In this document: piece after piece, positions 9,985 through 19,639 of the stretch
Position numbering within the stretch: position 1 is the first letter of the stretch
Layout: each line of letters starts with the position of its first letter
Assembly: GCA_026419775.2 (NCBI GenBank)
Contig: JAOPGA020000432.1
Coordinates: 1 to 42,710 of the forward strand
From: Acrasis kona
Taxonomy: Eukaryota; Heterolobosea; Eutetramitea; Acrasida; Acrasidae
Direction: 5' to 3'
DNA: 42,710 nt
The notes under the pieces: model-generated
The model's database searches: none
Seen by the model: only the letters and a program-made list of their open reading frames with translations
What the model was told of the DNA's origin: nothing
Program-made: the position numbers and the translations under genes

Positions 9985-10960
9985 AAAAAGTACGGTTACG
10001 GTGCCAATGAGTTACAACTGCTTCTTCTCTTGCTGACTTGCAAACATTTTGTATTAATGGTTGTAGTTTGTGAGTCTCAAAATATTGAAGTATTTTAATA
10101 CTGTTGGTTGTTAGAGCGGTTACAAAATCACACTTACAATCTTTGATTAAATGTATCAATGTAGAGTTTGACCTCATCTCCAGTGTGATCCAATAGTCCA
10201 CGGTATGCACCAAATCCATTTATTGTTTCCATAACTTCATCTATCTCTTTTGAAGCAGTAACTTTNAATGTATACTTTAAATGGGATTTGATATTCTCAC
10301 GGAAGTGATTTGCACACAACAAATGCTTAATTCCTGGAAACTCTTTTGTTAAGGCATTTATGAGACTATGATTGCCATTGTGCTTTACTGTGTACTTTGA
10401 ATTGTTTGATTCTTTGACATCTAAGCAAGTTTTGATGTATGCTATACATTGGGAGTGGGTCTGGCTCCCCAAAGTTTGGTGCAAGTACATAGCACCGCAT
10501 TGTATTAGGTCTTGATAGAAGTCCTTATTTTGTGTGATGAGGGATGTAACGTAACCATTGAATATGTTGTATCAATCTCCCATACTTTGTTTCCTTTCAA
10601 TGCAAGGATGCTAGCATTTGTGAANAGCACAGCGACATTTGATGGATGAGTGTAATAATGTTGAAGAATGTCACCGTGACACAAAGCAAACCGTTCCAAC
10701 TGTTGGCTCTCCTCAATTTGATTCCTTTGTGTTTGCAAAACATTTTCACATTGTTTTGTGTCTCTTGGTGTTGGAATATGGACATCCCTCCTCATTGACT
10801 TATAAATCTGCGATGGTGTTTGCGAGTCATTATTAGCAAATGCTGTCCTGATAGCTTCTCTTGTCTCTACAGGGCATCTATTGAATGGTACATTATGGAC
10901 GTAATCGCCACTGGCATCTTTTAAAGTGTTCCCATGAGGTGCATTACATTTCAAGAGGGA
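9985..10960 (-). pseudogene. MULE-type transposase remnant
   Basis: Two minus-strand frames join: 10954-10505 and 10490-10134, with a third frame continuing to about 9985. The first contains VWEIDTTYSMVTLHPSSH, the first catalytic aspartate region of MULE transposases. The second contains NGNHSLINALTKEFPGIKHLLCANHFRENIKSHL split around the second acidic and C/H positions typical of the family (pattern DG-x-x-L-x-x-A-x-x-x-x-FP ... C-x-x-H-x-x-x-N). The last piece, FVTALTTNSIKIL, fits the region after the core. Frameshifts, a missing start and two ambiguous bases (10266, 10625) mark it as dead. Ends of the element were not found. Confidence 0.7.
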
Positions 10961-11018
10961 GCTATTTTTAAGATCTCAATTGTAGAACTGGTCACATCTG
11001 GCTCAAAGGAGGGAGAGG

Positions 11019-11216
11019 GCAGGTTGATTAGAGCATGTGATACTCCAGATCATGTTAGAAATACCGTGGGGAGATTCAGAATGAGTGGGGAGGTCGTAAG
11101 TAGTCTTGATAGAAGATTCTGGGTTAATATGTGTCAGGTAGTAGTCTCTAACAATACGGGGGATATTGGGATTTATGTTGTAGGTTCCGTGAATTAGGAC
11201 AAAACGGGAGAGTGAG
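11019..11216 (-). other. Short open frame, unassigned
   Basis: A minus-strand frame without ATG reads NGSLSRFVLIHGTYNINPN, continues for about 45 residues and stops at TGA near 11020. It lies between the MULE remnant and the LINE tail. It may be the broken end of another element; there is no recognisable domain. Confidence 0.3.
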
Positions 11217-11218
11217 CC

Positions 11219-11236
11219 ATTATTTATTTATTTATT
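11219..11236 (-). repeat. (TAAA)n LINE 3' tail
   Basis: TTATTTATTTATTTATTTG on the plus strand; a simple-repeat tail typical of target-primed reverse transcription of a minus-strand LINE. Confidence 0.7.
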
Positions 11237-12560
11237 TGTATGGAGCCGTGGCTCAATTTGAGTACTCAAACGCGACTAGCGGCTTATACCAAACACTATT
11301 TACAATCAATCTTCATCCATACTCGTTTCCGTTTCCTTTTCTGCCCAGTCCAGTTTCTGCTGCCCTCCTCTGTTCTTCTTCGGTGCAGAGATCTCCACCA
11401 CTTCACTGGCCTTCCTCTTGGAAACATCTAGGCTCAATTTTCCGATCAATTTAATGGTAATTGACACTCGTAACGGCTAGTTTGTTAGAGGGAGGGCGAA
11501 TTATGGGTTGGGTACACATCAAAGTGTTTACAACGGGGGCCAGGAGACTAAGAACTCCGGTTTTGATTTTTACTAACTTTTTAGGTATGAGTTTGGACAT
11601 TACTTTATTCGTGATATCGGGATCTTTGTCTAGGATTTTCGCCCAGACGGTGTGATACGAGGTTCTCCATGCATTGTTTGTTACTGTTCCTCTTATCCCT
11701 ATTAGGAGGTCTTTCGTAGGATTGTCTTCCAAAATCTCCCATCCTGTGTCGTCATAAAGTCTGGGTTTTTGTGAGATTCCATGGAGACGGAGGAAATTTT
11801 GAATACTCTTTATCATTTGAGCCACAGTATCTTTTGTATGCAGGCATTCGAGAAGTCGATGAGAGATTGTCATGGGTTCGTCACAGTCAATGCATTTTTA
11901 GATTATGCTTTTCCTTGTGATATTGTAGAATCCGTCCACTCTTGCTTTTATAAGTGTGTTACTCGTTAGAGGTGACAGCAGGGTACTCCAAATGTCTCTC
12001 ATGTATGCTTTACTTGAGCATGGTTGTAGCTGGGCTGAACACTGGGTTCACTTGGTTTGTTTTCTCAATCTTCTGTANGAAATTGTGAACCACTTGTTCA
12101 ATGCTCAGGCATACTCCGTTTTCGCATATCCAAATAAATTCGTTTAGTGCTGATTTGATTATGAGTATAGTGTCTAGAACTCTCGTGTTTTGGATCCTCC
12201 CTTCTCTACTTTCTTCGTCCGCTTCCTTGTTTCTTTCGTCATCGGCGTGACCTTCCACCCACATCATTCTGACCCACAAATTCAGTTTCTTTACCCAGCC
12301 CCAGAATGCCCGTCCCAAGATGCCGCAGATTTTAGTGTTCTTTTTCATGCGGCTAGCTGCCCTGTTATCCACTCTTATTAGAGCGGCACTGTTTTTTGGT
12401 AGGCTTGCCACTGCGACAATTGCGGTATACATCTCAGCTTCTGTGGAACTATTTATGTTAGGGATGGCAAAATTAGTCCTTTTGATTTCCAAATCTGTAG
12501 CATGGTCATAATACACTATTCCTCCTCCTCCTTCTCTTGTTTCCAAGTCAAACGTGTTGT
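11219..12560 (-). pseudogene. LINE piece A: RNase H to C-terminus and 3' tail
   Basis: The minus frame 12546-12010 carries an RNase H domain: GGGGIVYYD, an STEAEMYTAI strand with the catalytic glutamate, VDNRAASRM with an aspartate, and VEGHADDERNKEADEESRE with the final His/Asp pair. The frame continues to 11873-11451 with a degenerate CCHC knuckle near 11915-11860, then, after a one-base shift near 11470, a Lys/Glu-rich tail ending about 11307. A (TTTA)n run at 11219-11236, (TAAA)n on the coding strand, is the expected LINE 3' tail. The protein is from a different LINE family than pieces C and D. There is one ambiguous base at 12078. Confidence 0.8.
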
Positions 12561-12755
12561 AACTATTAGAGTTACGTAATTGGATTGATCGGAGAACAAG
12601 TTATCCCGCAGATCCGCAGGAACCAGTATAAAATCAAAGTGATATTATTAAATAAAATAATAATTATATTGACTGCTCACTACCGTGTGCTCATTTACTT
12701 ACCTTATCTACCCAATATTTATTACATTTTTTGAGCAAGCCTATCGTACCTTAGT

Positions 12756-13556
12756 ATGGATATAATTATCATGAGCGAGAGAAATGAGGATAAAGTAGAG
12801 AGAGCTAAGAAATCGGTGAAGACCAAACAGAGCATCAAGGACCCTTTAAACATGATGGATGTGACGAGAAGCCCAAATTATAAGCCAAAACTATTTAGGC
12901 AACCGGAATCTAGCGAGGAGGAATCCGAAAACAAGAAGAGGAAGGTCACCTCCGACACCAATTCTGAAGAAGAATCAGTAGAAGATGAGTCAGAAAAAGA
13001 GGTATCGGAAGAAGAAGAAGAGGAAGATCAGCAATTAGAAGAAGATGGGGAGGCGATAATAAAGACTCCAATCAAAGGAAAGGTCTCCAAAACTTTTAGC
13101 GAGGAGGAGCTAGCTTTAAGAGCAGCATTGGAGGACCCTCACACGAAAGAAGAGTTGGAAAAATGGTCAGAGATGGTACCTAATGATCCGGATCAGCGAA
13201 AAGCATTGGCTCTAGTAACAATGGCCACCACTTTAGAGGAAGTTGTGAACATAAAAAATCTGTCTACAGTACAGCAAGCTTTCGAAGATGTGGGATTCAA
13301 CAAGATCACGGCCCGTATAAATGCTGCGGAAGCAATCAGGAACATTCGCGCATATTTAGAAAAGAAAAACCTAGAGATATTGGTGGATCCGCTCTGTAGC
13401 ATTCGATCGGATAAGGAGATGGTTCACCCCGAAACCAAAACTGGAGAAGGATGTAAAAGAATCGTCCACAGGCCTCCCTTAGTAGAGCGAGCCAAAGATC
13501 TTTATGAAAAACTAGTAAAAGATAAAGAGAATTGGACGATGACATCTCTAGTTTGA
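12756..13556 (+). pseudogene. Gag-like ORF of the Ty3/gypsy element
   Basis: 266 codons from ATG 12756 to TGA 13554-13556. An acidic, Ser/Glu-rich stretch (residues about 60-105) is followed by a predicted helical region with EELALRAALEDPHTKEELEK. No CCHC knuckle is visible. The frame continues beyond the TGA into the protease, so a single Gag-Pol reading frame is likely ancestral. The gag role is inferred from position only. Confidence 0.6.
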
Positions 13557-13595
13557 AAGGCAAAAAGGGAATTTATCAACCTGTCGCACCGACCT

Positions 13596-14324
13596 ATGGA
13601 GTATGAAAAGGACTTCACACTCTCGGAACTGAACGTAGTGTTAGAAGATATCACAAAAGAACAAAACATCCCAATTCACGATGAAATGGAAAAGTGTATC
13701 TCCGACATGGACAAATTACAAATAGATGTAAATGAGGATCCGGACGACTACTGCCCCAAACCAGATGTACGTCCTCTAAGAAAGATAAGAACTAGGATAC
13801 AAGATGTTGAATGTGAGGCACTGCTAGACTCTGGTGCACAAAGTTCAACAATTACAAAGAAGGCTTTGAAGGATCTATACAATAGGGATAGAAATATGAA
13901 TTTGATGATCTCACGTCCGCATCACACTGTGAGATTTGCCAATGGAATGACAGAACTATGCTTGACAGTCACCTTAAAAGTGGATAATGAAGGATTATGT
14001 AAAGAGATAGTATTTACAATCTTAAACATGACTGAGGACTCAGATATTATCTTTGGTCTTGATATAATAGAAGGAATGAGTCTAAGTTTGCCCAGTATCA
14101 CGAGAAATCAAGTACGAAACTATACACAAAACTATCGCGTGAAAAATTTTGAAGAAATCTTGGAAGATGAGAATAACAAACTAATGGAAAAGGTTGTGTA
14201 TCACCCTGAGGCTAATCAATGGAACACTTGTATCGAGAGCTACATAACTCTAAATGAAGCAACTAAAACCAAGGTCAGCACCATTGGTGAAATTAAGATA
14301 GAATTCAATAACAAAGAGGACTGA
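13596..14324 (+). pseudogene. Retropepsin (aspartic protease) region
   Basis: The active-site motif ALLDSGAQSSTI (D-S-G) occurs at residues about 85-96, and the second conserved strand DIIFGLDIIEG (I-x-G-x-D) at about 149-159, the standard spacing of a retroviral-type aspartic protease that acts as a dimer to cut the polyprotein. It lies between Gag-like and RT coding, in the same frame as both, and ends at TGA 14322. Confidence 0.8.
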
Positions 14325-14348
14325 ACAAGAGGCTGTTGGTCAAGACAA

Positions 14349-15269
14349 ATGCCAGTACCCTCAAATGTAGCGAAACATTTCTTAGATCAAGTATTGGAAT
14401 GGGTGAAAGAGGGTATTTGTGAAGAACTCATCGATTTAGATTCGCATCGAAACGAGTTGGAACAAAAGATGGGACACTTCAACACAAACTGCTTTCTTAT
14501 TTATTCCGGAAAGTGGCGCTTTGTACATAACTTTGTACCTATTAATAAATTGATCAAGGACGACACGAATGACCTACCTGGTATCGACCACACATTTAAG
14601 ACTATAAGTGAATCAGGTTCTAAAATTTTTAGCAAAATAGACTTGAGATCTGCCTATCTACAAGTACCATTATGAAGAGAAGACTGATCTATAACGGGCT
14701 TTACATGCCAAAATCAACAATTTCGGTTCATAACAGCCCCTTTAGGCCTCAAGCATATACCTTCCGCATTCCAAAGAATGATACACGCATTGTTACAAAG
14801 TTGGGGCTGTGCAAGTTTTGCGTGCAACTTCATAGATGATATTATAGTTTACAGTAGATCTATAGAAGAACATGTAGATCATGTTAAGAAAGTTCTAGAG
14901 GCCCTAACCTCTGTATGCCTGACTGTCAGAAGAGAGAAGTGTTTCTTCTTCGTAACCAAAGTTCCCTTACTAGGATTCTGGCTAGAAACTGACGGTATTC
15001 GACCTAATTTGGAACGTCTATGTAATATATTGGAGTGGGATCGTCCTAAAACTCGGAAACAAGTACAACACTTTTGTGGTATAATCAACTTCTTCCGGAG
15101 GTTCATTCCCAACGCTTCAGAACTTCTACTCCCAATACAATCGATAGTAACTACTCAGCCAAAGTCATTCGAGTGGAATTCGGAACCAAAATGGGAAGAG
15201 TGCTATCAGACAATTTACCAAGAATTAGTAACTAAAGTACCATTCCTACAATTCCCAATTTGGGAATAA
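14349..15269 (+). pseudogene. Reverse transcriptase and start of RNase H
   Basis: Ty3-type RT blocks are in order: GKWRFVHNFVPINK, FSKIDLRSAYLQVPL (first catalytic Asp), FRFITAPLGLKHIPSAFQRM, then NFIDDIIVYS, where the polymerase YxDD is FIDD (two catalytic Asp retained). The thumb and connection follow (LGFWLETDGIRPN, FCGIINFFRRFIPNASEL). Two TGA codons (14673, 14685) interrupt the palm. The RNase H begins with FEWNSEPKWEECYQ, but the frame ends at TAA 15267 after PFLQFPIWE, where a deletion has removed the rest of RNase H and the N-terminal half of integrase. Confidence 0.9.
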
Positions 15270-15270
15270 G

Positions 15271-15823
15271 GTGATTGCGTATAACCATCATGCAAATGGA
15301 AGAATAGAAAGGGCAAATAGAACAATTAGAGCCACCCTAGTCAAGATAATTGATGAATTGAAAGAAAACTTTTCAGAATACACATACCGGTGGAATAAGA
15401 TCGCTTCAGCTGTGGCTTTTGCCATGAATTCAAGGGTACACTCTACCACATTGAGCACCCCTTTCTCGCTGATGTTTGGAAGAAGTCCACTATCAGTCGC
15501 TACTTCAACAATCAATTCAGATAAAGAGCTAGAAGCTCAACAAAGATTGTTAATCAAATTCTGGAAGTGTTTCAATAACGAAGTACCGGAAGACGAATGA
15601 ATATCAGCATGGGGATATTGTCATGTGGAGAAATCCATTGACAGTGACCAAGAAAGGTAAAGCCTACCGCGGACCATTTAGAGTAGTTACTATGACTGAT
15701 GTGTATGGTCACTACATTCTAGAAGGACTAAAGGAAAAATTTCTCGCTGCTTCAGAACATCTGAAAAGAGTTATGCTCAAGGAAAATCAGAACATCACTG
15801 ATATCCCTCAGAGAGCATAGATA
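15271..15823 (+). pseudogene. Integrase C-terminal half
   Basis: The segment starts in the integrase core at AYNHHANGRIERANRTIR, which holds the catalytic glutamate of D,D-35-E; both aspartates are missing because of the deletion at 15269/15271. The next part (SRVHSTTLSTPFSLMFGRSP) is the conserved end of the core. After TGA 15598 and a one-base shift, 15605-15820 reads HGDIVMWRNPLTVTKKG, KAYRGPFRVVTM and GHYILEG, the SH3-like C-terminal domain. No chromodomain follows. Confidence 0.85.
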
Positions 15824-15829
15824 TTGTTC

Positions 15830-16163
15830 GACAAGGGTGTAGGAGACGGGATGTGAGGGGTGGTAGGATTGTGCAAAAGCGGGCTTTGACTCAATCTCTT
15901 GTGTGTGTCACTGTGGGTCTGAAGGTAAACATGATACCGAGATACCTCCAGGGGAGACTGATATCCTTGTGTATAGTGAAGTCTGAGTAGGGATTGTCGC
16001 CCATAATCACCTTTCTACCTTTATGAACATAAGAGATAAGGATACTTTTTGAACCATTGATAGAGAGGCAGAGGGTTTTCGAGTGGGAAGAGAGTATATT
16101 GAGGGCAGAGGTGCGGCTAATGAGGTTGTTGGAAGTGAGTGCGAGGTCATCAGCGTGTTCGAC
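15830..16163 (-). pseudogene. LINE piece B, distal part: RT catalytic end and thumb
   Basis: The minus strand continues the LINE reverse transcriptase past the inserted integrase element: VEHADDLALTSN with the catalytic ADD pair, LSINGSKSILIS, WRYLGIMFTFRP, then a TGA at a VKAR boundary and LLHPCRTIS. The frame joins directly to the RT half at 21237-21513 when the insertion is removed. The 3' end is lost at about 15830, where Ty3 integrase sequence begins. Confidence 0.8.
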
Positions 16164-16282
16164 TGAATCGTCCAGGCGAAAATAAAAATAGTCTTCTTAA
16201 TAAAGATAAATGAGTTCTCAAAATAAATCTTTCAATATGTGACGTAGATATCTTTTCTACGCTTACCGTTAAATTTTTTAAC
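16164..16282 (+). repeat. Left inverted repeat of the integrase element
   Basis: 119 bp from TGAATCG to TTTTTTAAC; the reverse complement is at 21118-21236. Confidence 0.9.
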
Positions 16283-17271
16283 AATGAGAGGCAGGTTTGA
16301 GTTACACTACCATTCGAGTAACAGAAATACACTACAACACCCTTTTACCTACAATCGATACTATTAGTGATAAGCTTGGACAATAACTCTACATGGACTA
16401 TTAAGTTACTCTTTAACAGATGAACATGAACACATTAATTACATCATTAAACAATAAAACTTCAACTGTTATAACAACAATTTTATTGGACTACTTCAAG
16501 CTACTCTCTACACCAACCGACGAAATCTCCAACAAGAAAATCATTCCACAGTGTCCTCTTTTTCTGGCCAGGCTCTTTGAGTGGAATCAATGTTTTGATT
16601 TGGGTTGTCTCTGTTATACCAACCATTAAGTGCGTTATAGGCAGCTTTGTTTGATGCCATTCTTGTAAGTCATACACTTCCCCACGACCAATCTCTATAT
16701 CATTCTTCTTGATAATGACTTTATCACCTGGTTTGGCAAACTGAATGGTGGGGACTATAACTTGAAACTCTGGAGAAATGTCTTCTTGTCTGTTCTCAGT
16801 CTCAAGATCAAGTATGCCATCGACACGACGTTTGGTTGGTGCGGGGGCGTCAGAGTGCTCTTTCCTCTTCCTCCTCTTTTTTATTGTTGTTGTAGATTTG
16901 TAGGGCTCAGTTTCCATTATTGGTTTGGGTGTTGGTTCTGGAGCAGTCTGTGGAACATGGAGTTGTTGAAGCGATTGAATTTTTTCAAATACAGCAGTTA
17001 CCAGTGCAGAAAGTTGTTCAAGGTCCATGTTTTGAACTGCACTGTTTAATTCTCTCGTGTTGGCTAAATTAAAAGTGGCAGGTTCCTCCTGCTCCTGTTC
17101 CTGTTCCTCATCCTCATCCTCGCCCTCAACTTCCTCTTCCTCCTCAGCTTCACTCTCAGGTACAATTACTTCTTCACTGAGTTTGCCATCAACCGGAACT
17201 CTCTTCAAAGGGCACTTGTAAAGGTGACTCACTTTGTACCAGTTTCTAGAAGCACTTCCGAGACTGTTTGG

Positions 17272-17279
17272 ATTCACAT
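17272..17279 (+). repeat. hAT 8-bp target duplication (partner 19640-19647)
   Basis: ATTCACAT on both sides, exact. Confidence 0.95.
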
Positions 17280-19639
17280 TAGGGCTCGGCACGAGTCATC
17301 TGCAAGTAACTCGCAAATTATTTGATTAAAATACTTAATTTGTACAAGTTGCGGGATCAAATAAAGCCGCAAGTCAAATCAAGCTCGAGTACAAGCGCAG
17401 GTTACTTGCAAATAATAATAAAAATAGATTAATTTTTATTTTTATGTTGGTAATAATCCTTCAATAGTATTAGCCATCGGAACGTAGTTGAAATCATGGA
17501 GTGACGTCTAACATCAATTACATCACGTCCCGAGTTAAACAATCGCTCAACGGATACAGATGCTGCTGGAATTGCTAAATATGCCCTTGCTACCTTAGCC
17601 ATATTGGGAAACAATGTTTGATTATCCTTCCACCACTCCAGAACCCACTGAAAAGAGTCCTTTACATTACTGCTTGTCACTCCTGAGTTATAATACTTTT
17701 CAACATCAGACAGCCTAGCAGCATCTTTCTGAGTAGTACGTAGCATCATGGCATTAACTGAAAAATCAGAACTTGGAGGAGTTGGTATGTTTTCTTGTTC
17801 TTCATCATAAATGCCAAAATCAACCTTGATCTTCTCGATTACTTGCTTAATAATGAAATCATGATCTTCATCTGTCAAATGTGACTTCATCCATACTGCC
17901 TTGCTTCTAGGGTCCAATGTTGCTGCCACATAATACACAAGGCTGCTATCCATAAGTTTATAGTATTTATCATACTTTTCTATAGATTCTCTGACAGACT
18001 CTACAAGGTTATTTGGGGTACTTTTAAATTTGCCCCTCTTTTCAACAATGTCATTTAGCATATCACTCAGTGTATAATAAATACCAAGTGAGTTGGTTAT
18101 TTGTGGTTTTGTTGTTGATAGAAATTTGGTCATTTTATCAAATTTTTCAAGGACATTACGCACATGTAGCAGCTGAGTCCAATCATTATTATCTAACAAT
18201 AGATCGTTGAGATCCTCATTTTGAGCATATCTAGTAAGCTCATTAGGAAAACGTAAAGCATCATCAATCATATGGTAAGTTGAATTCCATCGATTCTGAA
18301 CATCATAATCAACAAAATGCTTCTGCTGATTATTTGTTATTAGACTAAGCCAACGTTCCCGTCGTTGAGTACTGTCCTTAATATGTAGAACAAGAGTACG
18401 TACTTTCATGATGGCACTGAGAACTTCAATAGGCTTATTTGCTTCAAGCTTGTCAAGGATCTCATAACAATCCTTTTTCTTTCCTGCCTTGAGCGCTTTC
18501 ATTATATCTTTTGCAATCAGATTAATGATGTGCGCCATGCATCTAATATAGCCATCATCACCTTGGAATATTGACCCGCCATTATTACGAAGTGTTGTCT
18601 GTAATGTTGTAGTCAAGGTTTTGATCAGTGACTCCATGTTACTCGCATTATCAGCAGTGATGGTTAAAATTTTTGACAACAGGCCGAGTTCTGTTAATGT
18701 TTCGATCACTGCATTTGACATATTTGCTCCGCTATGGCGACCTTTCAGCTCTGTAAAATCTAATACACGTTCATAAAATTTAAAGTCAGCACCAATCCAA
18801 CTGCCAATTATTCCAAAAAATGCGTAATTGTTAGGACTTGTCCAAGCGTCTAGCGACACTGCAATGGACTCGCATGTTGATTCCAAAAATGTTTTCAGCT
18901 CATCCCTTGATTTTTTAAATTGGTCCTCGATTCTTCTACGCATTGTAGTGGCCGACATTTTCGATTCATCAAAGCCAATGTGTTCAAATATTTGTTGAAA
19001 TGCTCGGCACTCAACAAATGTAAATGGAAGATCCTCTTCTACTGTTAATTGAACAACATCCTCCTCAAATTGTTCTCTTTTGCTTAATGAACTCTGTTCT
19101 GGTGCTGTTTGTCCCTTTTCAAATATGTTGTGCTTTTTTAAATGCCTCTTCATGTTAGATGTGGTGTTCTTCCTGACGCTTTCAAGAACACTCCATTTTT
19201 TGCAAAGCTTACAAGAAATTAATTGATCTGCTACTTCTCTTGTGCCCTTCTTCAAAACATCTGTGACTGTAAAATGGTCCCAGACAAAACTTCTCTTCTC
19301 GCCTTTATTTGTATTTCGGCCTTTGTTGCGACTGGCTGCGGTATTCGCGAGTTGATTCAAAAAATCATTCTCTTCAGGCTCTCTTTCTGGAGTGAGAGGA
19401 TCTATTTGTTGGGTTTCATCGTCACTTTCTTCTTCAAGACGTCTATAGTCTACGTCAATGCGGCGCCTCTTGTTGGCGTGTTGTTCGTCAGCCATTATTT
19501 GCAATTATTTGCAAGTGTTTGAGTATAGACTCGATTGTTATTTGAACTTGAACCTTTACAATTAAATTATTTGTGATTTGAGTTTGACTCATTATTTGCA
19601 AGTAATATTCAAGTTTATTTGTATTTGTGCCGAGCCCTA
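17280..19639. mobile_element. hAT transposon, structurally intact
   Basis: 2360 bp. The inverted ends TAGGGCTCGGCAC and GTGCCGAGCCCTA are perfect over 13 bp, and an exact 8-bp duplication ATTCACAT flanks it (17272-17279 and 19640-19647), both diagnostic of hAT. Subterminal regions repeat TTGCAAATAA-like words in both orientations, the probable transposase-binding sites. It carries one uninterrupted 691-codon transposase. Intact ORF, ends and duplication point to a recent insertion. Confidence 0.95.
17429..19504 (-). CDS. hAT family transposase
   Basis: 691 aa, no internal stop. Cut-and-paste transposase acting on the 13-bp ends of this element. Order: basic/acidic N-terminus (KRRRIDVDYRRLEEE, a possible nuclear signal); BED-type zinc finger around residues 70-128 with Cys98, Cys101, His121 and His125; an RNase-H-like core containing SLDAWTSPNNYAFFG and ITADNASNM (catalytic acidic positions); a helical insertion with CMAHIINLIAKD; and the C-terminal hATC dimerisation domain, AYLAIPAASVSVERLFNSG, near residues 640-660. 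Length is normal for hAT proteins. The start may be ATG 19504 or the next Met, 9 bases on (MADEQ). A minus-strand gene inside a minus-strand integrase gene. Confidence 0.95.
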   Translation of the reverse strand: MQIMADEQHANKRRRIDVDYRRLEEESDDETQQIDPLTPEREPEENDFLNQLANTAASRNKGRNTNKGEKRSFVWDHFTVTDVLKKGTREVADQLISCKLCKKWSVLESVRKNTTSNMKRHLKKHNIFEKGQTAPEQSSLSKREQFEEDVVQLTVEEDLPFTFVECRAFQQIFEHIGFDESKMSATTMRRRIEDQFKKSRDELKTFLESTCESIAVSLDAWTSPNNYAFFGIIGSWIGADFKFYERVLDFTELKGRHSGANMSNAVIETLTELGLLSKILTITADNASNMESLIKTLTTTLQTTLRNNGGSIFQGDDGYIRCMAHIINLIAKDIMKALKAGKKKDCYEILDKLEANKPIEVLSAIMKVRTLVLHIKDSTQRRERWLSLITNNQQKHFVDYDVQNRWNSTYHMIDDALRFPNELTRYAQNEDLNDLLLDNNDWTQLLHVRNVLEKFDKMTKFLSTTKPQITNSLGIYYTLSDMLNDIVEKRGKFKSTPNNLVESVRESIEKYDKYYKLMDSSLVYYVAATLDPRSKAVWMKSHLTDEDHDFIIKQVIEKIKVDFGIYDEEQENIPTPPSSDFSVNAMMLRTTQKDAARLSDVEKYYNSGVTSSNVKDSFQWVLEWWKDNQTLFPNMAKVARAYLAIPAASVSVERLFNSGRDVIDVRRHSMISTTFRWLILLKDYYQHKNKN

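Larger units (their letters stand above)
8846..10010 (+). pseudogene. Unassigned transposon-type protein, split by a SINE
   Basis: One frame reads from about 8846 (YVALIDGTENLDRIKENCGD) through CPFC near 9050 and CALHCDQRTWECVIE to TGA at 9225. It continues in the same frame to 9293, is interrupted by the SINE, and resumes at 9637 (TDFEFEFQEDKHKEG) to about 10010. The layout (an aspartate/lysine segment, a CPFC pair, an ALHCD segment, then a W/K-rich helical region) recalls a widespread group of uncharacterised eukaryotic transposase-like proteins, but I cannot name the family. Both ends are cut: LINE C on the left, the MULE remnant on the right. ATG 9610 belongs to the SINE and is not a real start. 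Confidence 0.6.
12590..15823 (+). mobile_element. Ty3/gypsy-like LTR retrotransposon, internally deleted
   Basis: Gag-like, retropepsin, reverse transcriptase, partial RNase H and integrase C-terminal coding follow each other on the plus strand. From 12756 to 15269 everything is in a single frame, broken only by TGA codons at 13554, 14322, 14673 and 14685. The upstream part (12590-12755) holds TATAAAAT near 12627 and AATAAA near 12650 and could be what remains of the 5' LTR. No 3' LTR follows the integrase; sequence passes straight into LINE B at about 15830. Confidence 0.8.

Noticed and set aside
11212-12511. Plus-strand ORFs of 60-80 codons
   Set aside because: Shadows of the minus-strand LINE RNase H and C-terminal coding.
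13554-14687. TGA reassigned to an amino acid
   Set aside because: It would explain many interruptions, but a sister copy and family patterns put arginine (not one fixed residue) at testable sites, so decay is simpler; kept as an alternative in the findings.
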